From Apostichopus californicus (lineage: Eukaryota; Echinodermata; Holothuroidea; Aspidochirotida; Stichopodidae), in assembly GCA_020650975.1 (NCBI GenBank), contig JAIPMN010006237.1:2851-66850 (forward strand): a stretch of DNA of 64,000 nucleotides. The letters are read 5' to 3'. Shown piece by piece: positions 54,600-64,000 of this stretch. The notes under the pieces were generated by a model, which was not told where the DNA came from, did no database searches, and worked only from the letters and a program-made list of their open reading frames with translations. Position 1 is the first letter of the stretch. Every line of letters starts with the position of its first letter. The position numbers and the translations under genes are program-made.

Positions 54600-54790
54600 T
54601 CAGGAGGGATAATCAAGTCCCTTGGGAGAGGAAAACAACCGAAGACGTGAAAATTCGGCCCGATTACAATGCTTAAATTGCTTGTCCAAAGCATTCTTAA
54701 ACCCATTCACACTACTTGCAAGTACAGCTTTCTCAGGGAAAACAGTCCATTCATTCACAACCCTATTAGTAAAAAAGTTAATTATGCCGA
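54600..54790 (-). mobile_element. Second truncated LINE 3' end, different family
   Basis: On the minus strand the frame reads FFTNRVVNEWTVFPEKAVLA, SSVNGFKNALDKQFKHC and ends GLDYPS, stop TGA at 54600-54602. The pattern (RV-N-W--LP---V-A-SVN-FK--LD) is the C-terminal tail of many marine LINE ORF2 proteins. Only about 60 codons remain. It lies 0.2 kb upstream (minus sense) of the other LINE fragment. Confidence 0.8.
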
Positions 54791-54799
54791 ATATTTATA

Positions 54800-56420
54800 G
54801 GTTATAGTCTAAAAGGATAGCACTGAATATCTGTAACTCTCGATTTTTCTTGATAAATTCCTGCTTCAAATGTTATGAATATAGTCTAGCTTATTGATCT
54901 TAACTTTATACATTAACCAAGTACAGGCTATTATTAGTTACAGTACAACTTAATTTAAAAAATATCCAAGTGTTTTTTTTCACCAAATAGACATCATGAA
55001 TGGTTATATAGTTTGGCTGCCTAATTTCTGTCTAAAAATCTGATAATTAATTAAAAAAAATGTATTGATAGAATTTAATAATAATATCTGTTTGTAATAT
55101 TGCAATGGTGTGATACTTATAATTATACATGAGTTTGAAGATGATATCTTAAAACTTGGAATGCTTAGTAAAAGAATCACTTTCGACTAAATTGGGTATG
55201 TATCAAATTCACTACAGCCATTTGTTTACACTGCATAATTTGTTCCCCCCCGAAAATAAAAGAAAACTGTTGTATTACGTGAAAGTCTAGCTCCAAATAG
55301 AAACCTGGTCCAATAACCCGCAAAATTGCCCAATTCTGCGGGTACAAGTCAGTCTCCCTGAGGAATAGCAATTAACTGTCTCACTTTGCTAGCCATGGGT
55401 GTTGCATTTCACTCATAGTTGCTTTATCTTAAGATCACTCAGGCCATTCGCACTTGCAATGACGGCCGATGATAAACAATGATGTAGAAGTGTAGCTCCC
55501 ACACGTTTAAGCAATGAATACCTCTCAACCAAGATTAAGCGGGATTATAGTTAGTCTTGTGGTTTTTGCTTCATTAGTTACAAGGGCCATTCCTTTGAAT
55601 ATTTTAATAAATGAACATATTCCAGTGTTGACAAACAATGCCATCTATCAATATGCTTATATTACGTTATTAAAATACCAGTATTAACAGATTGCCAATT
55701 TTGCAGGGTGTTAACTTGTTTTTTTTACTGGTAAATGAACATGCTTGTTAAGATATGCCCAGTCACACTTCGCACTATGTGTGCATAGCTTTGGTGAAGG
55801 TTTGAACGAGATGATATCAAAACATCATGACGGGTACTTTGAAACTATCCCCTTTCATACATCTATATACATATATCTAGTATGGCATTCTATTTCTATA
55901 ATGGGATATGTTTTCTACATGGGATATGTTTCTATATGGGATATGTTTTCTACATGGCATATGTTTCTACATGGGATATGTTTTCTACATGGGATAATTT
56001 TCTATATGGGATATGTATTGGTATATGGACAGAAGGGATGGTATAACATTACGTATTAGAGAAGGATGAAACAACTAATGTAGGAAACGTGACATCCAGT
56101 CTCTGCCTTGAACCCCTCGTTCATCTGAGTCTACTGGCAGTTAGGTCAGATAGCCAGATCCGTGCTCTCGTACCCCTGCTGAAATAAGTGGATTGTACTC
56201 CTGTCTATCACACCACATATAGTGGCGTGGGACTGTGCATGGTGATGTAAATCCTATCGGCACTGAGTAGTTAAAAGATGTGAACCAATCTGTGTCGTAC
56301 AGACTCGAGGACACTCCGGACACACGTATGTAATAAAGTGTGTCTCCTTATCGAGCTGTTGCTAAATATTTATACAGAAGGTAGCAAATGTTCATCCCCC
56401 ACCCCCATGTGACCATTTTC
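54800..56420. other. Intergenic region and HPS1 3' UTR
   Basis: No gene seen at 54800-55890. A minisatellite follows (about 55899-56025). The HPS1 3' UTR begins at 56420 and runs towards lower coordinates; no AATAAA on the minus strand was found close to the stop. Confidence 0.5.
55899..56025. repeat. Minisatellite, 17-19 bp unit
   Basis: Tandem ATGGGATATGTTTTCTAC units, alternating with a slightly shorter form ending TTTCTAT; about seven copies between HTT and HPS1. Confidence 0.9.
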
Positions 56421-56595
56421 TCAGAGGAGATTTATGGCTGCTGCAGCAACACCACACGTCTCCCATAGGTATTCTCTCAGGACACGTGCTTGCTGGGCCA
56501 CGACATTAAGAGGAACGATAGCGAGATGGAAGCAGTGCAGCTCGCAGCATCGGATCGAATCCGAGGAGCCTGGGAAGCCCTGATCGGTCAAGTAC
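56421..56595 (-). CDS. HPS1: HPS1 last coding exon
   Basis: Encodes DSIRCCELHCFHLAIVPLNV then VAQQARVLREYLWETCG; human [20 protein letters not shown] then LVQQAGQLARRLWEASR. TGA stop at 56421-56423. Confidence 0.94.
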
Positions 56596-59500
56596 CTGGC
56601 GGAAGAGAAGCCAAAAATAAAGTAGTTGTGGGAAGAAACACATAGGTTTCACACATAGGTGATATGTGTAGTTTAGTTTAGAACAGTCTAGTTTTATATG
56701 ACACCCAGCTTATTGGAAGCTACACAAGGACTCATCAAAACCCAATCTATGCGATGATTGTAAATGAACGCTGGCTATATGACAGGGGTTCTACTTTCAA
56801 ACAAGGGTCAAATGTCCAAAGAATTATGAGACAAGAGTGGTCAAAGTTGCTCACATTTCCTGATCTCAAGGTTGTTGCTAAAACCACCTCAAATGATGGA
56901 TGAGAGTATAACCCCCCCACCACCCCCCCTGCATCATCTAACAACTTTTCTCAAAGAAGGCTGTATCTAATCGAACTTGACATAACTATCTGGGGCACAG
57001 CTGTGGCCAACGCAGCTTTATCAAAACTAATGAGAGGCCAACAACATTCATCAAAACTAGACATATGAAAGGGAGGGACTAATCTTCTTTATCAAGTATA
57101 ACGTCACATAGAAGTGGTTCATATAATACACACCTGAAGAAAACTTCTGCTTGCAGACCTGGATAGTGTCCTTCTCTTGGTACTTTTGGTAGGTTAGGTG
57201 TCTGCATGATACTGCCCTAATGAATGAAGAAAGTTGTTAGAAGTTGCGTATTAATATAGCAAGTCTTGGAACAAACGTCATGCCTCCTTCACAGGGTAAT
57301 AAATTAAGTATTTATGGACTACTTTGCCTTAGTGTTCAACATGTGCAATACTCACAATACTGTTCAACATGCACAATACTCACAAACTGTTCAACATGGT
57401 CAATACTCAATGTTCAATGTGTGCAATACTCACAATACTGTTCAACATGTACAATATTCACAATGCTGTTCAATGTGTGCAATACTCACAATACTGTTCA
57501 ACATGTACAATATTCACAATACTGTTCAATGTGTACAATACTCACCATACTTTAAACATGTACATGTAAACAGTATTGTGAGTATTGTGCTGGCTCACCA
57601 TATCAACATGTACAATACTCACAATATTATTCAACATGGCCAATACTCACAATACTGTTCAACATTTTCTATACTCACAATACTATTCAACATGGTCAAT
57701 ACTCACCATACTATTCAACATTTGCTATACCCACAATACTAATCAACATGGTCAATACTCACAATACTGTTCAACATTAGCCATACCCACCATAGGCCTA
57801 CTATTCAACATTTGCTATACCCACAATTGGCCTACTATTCAATATGTACTATTTACTCACCATATTATTATGTGCTATTTACTCACCATACTATTTTCAA
57901 AGTATATGAAGGATGACAACTGAAAGTCCCCACTCTCAAAATGAATTGTTGTATGCTCATTCTGGAAAAGTTGACGGGATCTCTCCAGAAAATTCCACAC
58001 CTTATAATGAAACAGGACAAAGTATAATTAGTACATTTAAGTAAACATTTAGTTTCTTTCAGTTGCCTTTGCTTGGATCTTGCAACAGGTATGTGTGTTT
58101 TCAAGGGTGTAATATCAACCTTTTCAATTGGTTAAAGCAATTTTATCAAATGCTATGCCATCGACATGCAGTTTCATTGAAAAAGAAATGTACATGTGCC
58201 TTTTGATATAGATCCCATACAATATAAGAAGGTTCTACAATAGTTTCACATACCCCCCCCCCAATAATAATCCCAAACATACCAAGCTTCGATGAGCATC
58301 TGTTTTGCTCTTCTTTTTGTCGAGACTGTAGTCAATATTAATGGCGGGTGCCGTCAGCTGGTTGGTGGTACGATCGACATGTATAAAGTGCACAAGTCCA
58401 GGATATTTATCTAAGTAAGTCATCATTGTCAAATTTTTCTCTCCCTTTACAGCCAGATAATCTTGGTAAAATTCCAACTTCTCCTTTGCTGACTTCTGGC
58501 ACTGCAGATGGTCGTCCAAGTCCTTGGCCAAAATTTCCTGAACTAATTTCCGTTGTTGTAGGAAGAGAACTTTAAACAGATTTTTCAGGGTTTTAATGAG
58601 GGACTCTGTTCCTGAACGAAAGCTGTGGACGAAAGGAAGACGTATAACTTTGATAAAATATATGAACAAAAAAGGTCTTGTTCATCTGGGCCATCTTTAC
58701 GAAAGGAATCGGAGACATGACTACCACTAGCCGAGTGCCGGTTGCCGTTTTTCAATGTCCTGGCTAATTTGGGTCATCATGCTAAATTGTCTTAAATTTC
58801 CCCTTCATACAAAACTTAAGGATGGGTTGTGGCATTGGCAAATGCTGATCTGAATGGTATCAACTTCTGATTGGTTGTGCTTGGGAAGTGCTGACGGCCA
58901 GTTGATGCTAACTGCTGCAGACAATGTCCACTTTGATCTCAAGACCTTGTGCTCAACTGTAGATATGGGTGCTTCATTGTTTACCATTTTCACCAGAAAA
59001 GCCCTTCTAAACTGCAGCAAGTGGATCATAGAAGGTTGTCTGTGAATGTAATCATGGCATATGTCCTCCAATAGCTTTAGTTTTATTTTATAACATTACC
59101 ATCGTTTTTTTGGTTCCCCTTGATTTTGTGATACACATGAAATGATTCTTTAGCTATCACTGTTCTCTGTGTCAAGAATTTCTTCACTATGAAATTGGTT
59201 TGAAAGTATATTAAATTTCCATAGTGTATAGAATACATTAATACGTAGAGTAACTATAATGTTTTGCTATGATGGTTTCATTAACAGGGCTGTTGCCAGA
59301 TGCATTAATATAATTTCACCAAATTTGGCGGTACAACAAGCTATTAGAATGTGGTTCCGTTTAATAATTATAAGTTTGGCAAATAGGAATCTGCACAGTG
59401 TCTCTATGAGGTAAGAGGTCCACTTAGGTTGGATACATGATGGATGCACAGTGAATATGTGATATCACAACCATATTCATACTATTAAACATTTTTGGGG

Positions 59501-62500
59501 CTGGTGGCGAGTTCCAAATGTCATTTCCTCTCGTCCTGTAAACCAGATATGTAAGAGTAAGAAGTAAGAATAACTTTATTAATCCTTTAAAGGAAACTAG
59601 TTTTTTACATGTATACAGTTTGGTTAAGTGTTCTCTGTTTTTTTATTTTTTTATTTTGGGGGGAGGGGTGATGTATCATTAATTTATAACAACCCTCTGG
59701 ACTTGTCTTTTAATAAACACCTACATTGTTTTTATGTTACACTTGTTAGTACATTGCATTGACGGGTTTATAGCAAGATCAATATAATGGAATAGACAAT
59801 AGACACACGTTTACATTACCTGTCTACAGAAACACTCTTATTCAAAAGGCCTTTAAAGTCCTTATATGAAGATAATATTTTATCATGGAAGTCTTTGTTG
59901 CCAATCTGAAAGAAAACAGACACAATTTGAAAGGACCTACTTCTAAAATGAATCGTTCTGAAGTGCTAAAAACGATTTTAAAATGGGTCGGCTAAACACT
60001 CTTCTCACCGGTCTGTCCATTTTCGAACCAACATAACTTAAAGTACTTCCATAAGTGACTAGAATAGATAGGAATGGCAATCGTGAAAATTGTGTAAGGT
60101 TATATATTTTGGTGGTTCCTGCAGCCATTCTCTTCTACATCTGTTTAATCCTGTTAAACTTCTAAATTTTTCTTATCAATTTTTCTTAGTCAGTTTTCCA
60201 TTATCCATTTACAGAAAGAGCCAAATTTGTGGTCTGATGCTTGCTCTCCACTGTATACAGAGTGCCAGGTTTTTCCTTACAGTGTAAAAATAACAGTCCA
60301 CAACCTCTTAGGCTAACAAACCAACAGACCCTACCAATCAGAGTCCACTCTCTATCTCAGTCATGAAATCTACCTTATATTATGGCCATGAATTTAAAAG
60401 CAATGACTTAATCGATCACCATCGGCAAGCCCAGAAAGCTGTCGATAAAGTTTCAACGCTGAAAGATATTCATGAATGAAATAAAGGGCCCATTGAGAAT
60501 AATGTAGAATTGTTTCTGTCCTCACTTTGTGACTTTTCATGTATCCTATTATCTCCTTCTCCACCACATCCTCCAGCTTGCTCATCAGGTTATGCTTCGG
60601 TCCTTTCTGAATCACCTCATCTCGTTTCTGATAGACCTTCTCCACCAAGTCCAGTGCATCAATGATCTCAACTCCTAGGCTGCTTCTTCTCTGTAACCAT
60701 GACAAAGATGGAACACAAGACAATACAAAAATTAAGCTACTCCCACAAGAAAAAAAAATTGTATAGATCAAATTAAATGGTCAGTACATTTAACCAAAAT
60801 AAGCCTGAACTACTGTAAGGCTGTCTATTTTTATAAGTGTTTGTTCAGCGATTTCACCAAACCTATCGAGTGTTATGCAATAACTTTAATTGTTAATTCA
60901 TCAAACTGACACACACTTCTAGACATGTTATCCCATGTAATGGTTAACAAGCGATAATTAATTACTTCCATTCACTCCTTAATATTTTTTATTTTTTTGG
61001 ACGGACACTTTTTCTTAAAAATAAACCACATGTAACAAGCAAATCCGAAATTTTAAAAGTTTTGAGTCAACATTATAATGGGATCAAAACTTGATCAAAA
61101 TCAACAAGTCCCAACATTTCTGGAAAGATTAAAATTGTGCGTAGTATTAAATAAACCCTGGATCCGTTTAGTTCAGTCTTTCACTACCAAAAGTGAGTAT
61201 TTTTCTTTTCAAAGATCAACATAAGAGATAGGTCTTTCATTTTCTTTCAGAATACCTCGGTGGCCACAATCACCATGTTGATATTGGGAAGCACGGGGAT
61301 CAAAGTAAGTCGATGAGGAACAAATTTCTTGCTCTGTTGTTGGAGGAAAACACTGAGTTGAAACCCTTCCTCGGGGCAACTTAGTTTTGCTCTTCTGGGA
61401 GCTTCCTCTTTCTGAGGGTTCTCCTCCATCTGTAAACAAAAGAAGAAAAATGATACAGAAAGATTTCCCTACAACAGCTGGTTAGAGGAAGATGACATAA
61501 TTTGTGTGAAGAACGTCGATCGCAAGTTGTGTCGAATTTTGAGTCAAGTGAATTTTTCGCCTAGCTTGAGTCATGGTTTGTGTGGTTTACTTGTCTCTAT
61601 ATCATTATGTTTATTGGCTTGTGATGACACACGGACAGTACACCCAAACACCGGCTTTTGTTTTTACATTTGAGATTGAAACGATAGTGATAAATATGTT
61701 TTTTTAATTTTTTTTAATATGTTTGTCTGGCAAGATCCATTTCTAAGTCACTTCATTTTAATTTTGAATTTTGAATGCAATTGTGGAGAAGCTCCGATTC
61801 GCCAAAGATACCAGAAACAGAGCAAAATTTGACATCACAAATGACATCACAAATGACATCACAAACTTAATACACTATTCTCTAGATGAATAAACTTCAG
61901 CATTTGATATCACAGAAACAGAACAAGTTAGGCTGACAAATTTCTCTCTATATTTCCTGTAGATATATATGCCTTCTTAATCTAAGGTTTGTGGTAGTAT
62001 CTCTTGACATCAGGACTCACCTTGGCTGGCTTAACATCTGCTTCAGCTTTCGGAGTGCTGTAATGGTCTGGAGAATCCCCAAGGCTTCCTGGGAGCAGTC
62101 TCCCCGATGGAGTCTTAACAGATGTCGACGCTCCTGCCTCAGCTGTTGATTTTCCATCCTCTTCGTGATCAGAGTGCAATGGAGAATTCCCTTGATTGGG
62201 ACTATAATAAGTTGAAGACTGCAAAGAAAAAGAGATTTAGTTTGCTTCTGTTTAAGTTTCTGTTCCAGTTTTGATAATTCCCTTGTGCTACCACTTCTTG
62301 GGCTGATGAAGTGTTTTGAGGGAGAATAAATGGCAGTGACATGTGTTTTATGTCATACTACAAAACTTCATTTATGAAAGGAGAATACTGCATGTCTTGA
62401 AGTAAAAGATACATATATTTACATTGGTTGGAGATTGTTAAGAAGATTGTTAAGTATATTGTAACGTTTTGGGCAAACTTTATAGTTAACTATAGAGGTT

Positions 62501-63655
62501 AATTATGTCAATATTGCTATGGTTCCTCTTTTGAAATGGTATCAGTCTGAGGTTGAAACAAGCAATTGCCATTCCATGAAAGCTACTCAATTTAAAAAAA
62601 CCCAATAAATAAGAAAGAAAAGAAAGAAAGGACTATAACCATTTCTATCTTTGAACTTTCATCAGATTACACAAGAAACTTGTTTACTTCCATTTAAATG
62701 TTGTGCTAGACAATACCAATTCTTGTTGTGTTGGTGAAAAACGCTTGGGAAGAGAAGATTAGGTAAGTTTGAAGTTTGCCTGCTTCAAATTTGAATATAA
62801 TTCTGGCACTTTGAGGCACATAAGTTCTCCATCAATACTCACATTGTCTGATCTGTTGTCTTCAGTCGCACTGGTGTAGTCTTCCCCAACATAAAACTGA
62901 GAGGATCCAACCTTTCTACCCACTTCTCCAACATTCATGCCCTTCAGAAAATGTTCATTCCCCTGTCAGAAAAGAGAATCAAAATATTAATAAATTAGAT
63001 ATAATAGTCCAGGAAGAGAAATCACATTAAATCCATCAATCTATTTGCAAATTTCCAACAGGGCTTAACTGACAAGAATACATCTCGACAAGATGTCTAA
63101 CGTATCATAGATATGTCTGGATGCTCCAAAACAGTTCCTATCAAAAAATATCAAGACAATATACACAAACTCTACTCTTATAATTGCAATGAAAACACTG
63201 GCTGTGACTTTCTTACATCCTGCTCAACTTCTGACAACCAACAAGTTTTGTTTTGGTTGTTGTTGTAAAAAGTACTTTGTGATTAGAGAGATATTTCCTA
63301 ATGTGAACTGATGTAAAGTGATTTTAAGAGGGACAAACTACTGCTATTGAACACATGTTTAGTGCATTCCATATTGTCCAATATAAATACATCTGAAAGT
63401 AACTTTAAAAGTAACTTAAAAATAGACCAAGTTTCTTGTATCATCATTTTATACATTCAACATAAACTTGCAATGAAAATGAGGGGAAAGGGTGGGGAGG
63501 GGGATGGGGAGAGAGGGACTGAATATTCAACATCCACTTCAAAGACATTTGGCTAAGATTTTACCTCTGAAAATGTCCTCTGAGAAGGATAAAAAGTCTC
63601 GGTTATCATTGTTATCATCAAGATGTTGGACGGTGATAGATCAGCAGCATTTTGA
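56421..63655 (-). CDS. HPS1: HPS1 (BLOC-3 subunit), spliced coding region, 5' end outside window
   Basis: HPS1 pairs with HPS4 to form BLOC-3, the nucleotide-exchange factor for Rab32 and Rab38 in biogenesis of lysosome-related organelles (known for the family). Eleven exons give 566 in-frame codons plus a stop, 1,702 nt including one base of a split codon. Best match is YPGLVHFIHVDRTTNQLTAP against human [20 protein letters not shown]. Flanking segments such as GINLVLLT-type, MD-type and C-terminal VP-N--AQQA blocks also align in order. Human HPS1 is 700 residues, so roughly the N-terminal quarter, including the first longin domain, should lie beyond 64000. Transcribed towards HTT in the same direction, 3.3 kb away. 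Confidence 0.93.
57134..57216 (-). CDS. HPS1: HPS1 exon
   Basis: Encodes GSIMQTPNLPKVPREGHYPG then LQAEVFF; human [20 protein letters not shown] then MLGGDYY. TTAG acceptor, GTGTGT donor. Confidence 0.88.
57330..57886. repeat. Minisatellite with donor-like units in an HPS1 intron
   Basis: About 20 units of 20-30 bp built on TTCAACATGTACAATACTCAC, with CCATACTATT and CCACAATACTG variants, plus one inverted stretch near 57570-57597. On the coding strand the units read GTGAGTATTG, like the 5' splice site of the adjoining exon. Confidence 0.93.
57887..58000 (-). CDS. HPS1: HPS1 exon
   Basis: Encodes VWNFLERSRQLFQNEHTTIH then FESGDFQLSSFIYFENSM; human [20 protein letters not shown] then FQEGDFYCSYFLWFENDM. 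Donor GTGAGT, followed by an array of donor-like repeats. Confidence 0.95.
58283..58622 (-). CDS. HPS1: HPS1 exon
   Basis: Contains YQDYLAVKGEKNLTMMTYLD and YPGLVHFIHVDRTTNQLTAP, the most conserved HPS1 block (human [20 protein letters not shown]). GTATGT donor, phase 0. Confidence 0.96.
58623..59819. other. HPS1 intron with possible retroelement tail
   Basis: Mostly unremarkable. The block around 59560-59600 (AGAATAACTTTATTAATCC then AAAGGAAACTAG) resembles 3' tails of dispersed retroelements in marine genomes, but the family is not certain. Confidence 0.4.
59820..59905 (-). CDS. HPS1: HPS1 exon
   Basis: Encodes IGNKDFHDKILSSYKDFKGL, compared with human [26 protein letters not shown] acceptor, GTAATG donor in phase 2. 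Confidence 0.82.
60009..60058 (-). CDS. HPS1: HPS1 exon (50 nt)
   Basis: Small exon reading TYGSTLSYVGSKMDRP. Needed to keep phase between its neighbours; the MD aligns with human LRQRMDKFVKNRG. Acceptor TTCTAG, donor GTGAGA. Confidence 0.78.
60161..60214 (+). repeat. SINE tail copy without tRNA head
   Basis: Shares the TCTAAATTTTTCTT-type start and the AGTCAGTTTTCCATTATCCA block with the 3' part of 49967-50105. Lies in an HPS1 intron. Confidence 0.55.
60420..60690 (-). CDS. HPS1: HPS1 exon
   Basis: Encodes SSLGVEIIDALDLVEKVYQK (human [20 protein letters not shown]) and ALYFIHEYLSALKLYRQLSG. Donor GTGATC in phase 1, consistent with the 50-nt exon that follows. Confidence 0.85.
61256..61429 (-). 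CDS. HPS1: HPS1 exon
   Basis: Ends LTLIPVLPNINMVIVATE, aligned with human MYCLPLWQGINLVLLTRS. TTACAG acceptor, GTATTC donor, 58 codons. Confidence 0.88.
61828..61866. repeat. Short tandem repeat, 13-bp unit
   Basis: TGACATCACAAA repeats three times in an HPS1 intron. Confidence 0.9.
62021..62218 (-). CDS. HPS1: HPS1 exon
   Basis: Ser/Pro-rich linker: SSTYYSPNQGNSPLHSDHEE onward. TTGCAG acceptor, GTGAGT donor, phase 0 both ends. Confidence 0.82.
62843..62962 (-). CDS. HPS1: HPS1 exon
   Basis: Encodes GNEHFLKGMNVGEVGRKVGS and an acidic end, part of the disordered linker between the longin domains. CAG acceptor, GTGAGT donor, phase 0 both ends. Confidence 0.8.
63565..63655 (-). CDS. HPS1: HPS1 exon (first in window)
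   Basis: Encodes AADLSPSNILMITMITETFY then PSQRTFSE; human [20 protein letters not shown]. CAG acceptor, GTAAAA donor. Confidence 0.85.
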
Positions 63656-64000
63656 CTGTAAGAGAAATCAGAAAAGAGGAATCATGATAAAGACATTTGT
63701 CATGTGTATGGACACCAGCTTTCTGAGTTAAATCAGAAATTTTTCTTCAAAACCATTTGAGAAAAAAAGACATAAGAAGGGTCAATGAGTTGGTGTGGGG
63801 TGGGAGTGTGGTGGGGGTGGGGTGGGGGAAGGGTGGGCAGATGGTATTGCAAGCAGGGTACTGATCCCCATTCATCTAAACTTGCTTGCACGCTCAGTTG
63901 TCTGCTTCACAGGTTCTGCCAGACATGTTCTTAAGGAGTTTAGCAAGATTTTCCTACTTGTGAGCCTCTGTTTGACAAGCCACAAAGACCTTAAAATCAA
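63656..64000. other. HPS1 intron, partial
   Basis: G-rich run GGGGTGGGGTGGGGGAAGGG at about 63809-63830; no exon of HPS1 recognised before the window ends. Confidence 0.5.

Noticed and set aside
55177-55371. Minus-strand frame of 64 codons upstream of HTT
   Set aside because: No motif, no phase-compatible neighbours and no similarity to HTT or HPS1.
56141-56323. Minus-strand frame of 60 codons after the HPS1 stop
   Set aside because: Lies in the HPS1 3' UTR, no recognisable domain and no splice sites that would fit.
57244-57923. Plus-strand frames rich in Tyr, Asn, Gln and Ser
   Set aside because: They are generated by the HPS1 intron minisatellite; all three plus frames look alike.

Overview
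The window is invertebrate-deuterostome genomic DNA, AT-rich and intron-rich with short internal exons, most likely from an echinoderm. The organism call is an inference: the huntingtin N-terminus ends in a short HQQ instead of a polyglutamine tract (as I recall for sea urchin huntingtin), and the repeats are typical of marine invertebrates. Both host genes are read on the minus strand, so transcription runs from high to low coordinates.

Layout. Positions 56421-63655 hold the 3' part of HPS1 (BLOC-3 subunit): 11 coding exons, 566 codons plus stop, all phases consistent, with the 5' end outside the window. A 3.3 kb intergenic stretch (53156-56420) holds two unrelated LINE 3' ends and a minisatellite. 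Positions 1819-53155 hold what looks like the complete huntingtin coding region (HTT). I place 58 exons by splice sites, reading frame and recalled human protein sequence. The product is about 2,980 residues, against about 3,144 in human. The only unresolved join is between exons 17 and 18, where a 44-nt segment is missing or the frame is off. Positions 1-1818 are the 3' flank.

Function. HTT is a HEAT-repeat scaffold (N-HEAT, bridge, C-HEAT) acting in vesicle transport and autophagy. HPS1 with HPS4 forms BLOC-3, the exchange factor for Rab32/Rab38 in biogenesis of lysosome-related organelles. Both act in membrane traffic, but nothing here shows they work together. They lie on different chromosomes in human.

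Introns carry most of the unusual content: a 368-bp non-autonomous hAT element with target-site duplication, tRNA-derived SINEs, two decayed hammerhead-ribozyme-like motifs, and several minisatellites. The strongest observations are: an inverted partial copy of HTT exon 40, with its acceptor site, inside intron 46 of the same gene; a 92-bp tandem array that multiplies the exon 51 splice donor; a similar donor-like array after an HPS1 exon; a 237-bp tandem duplication in intron 17 carrying two identical candidate exons; and a possible extra 39-nt microexon after HTT exon 5. No CRISPR array, operon or prokaryotic feature is present.
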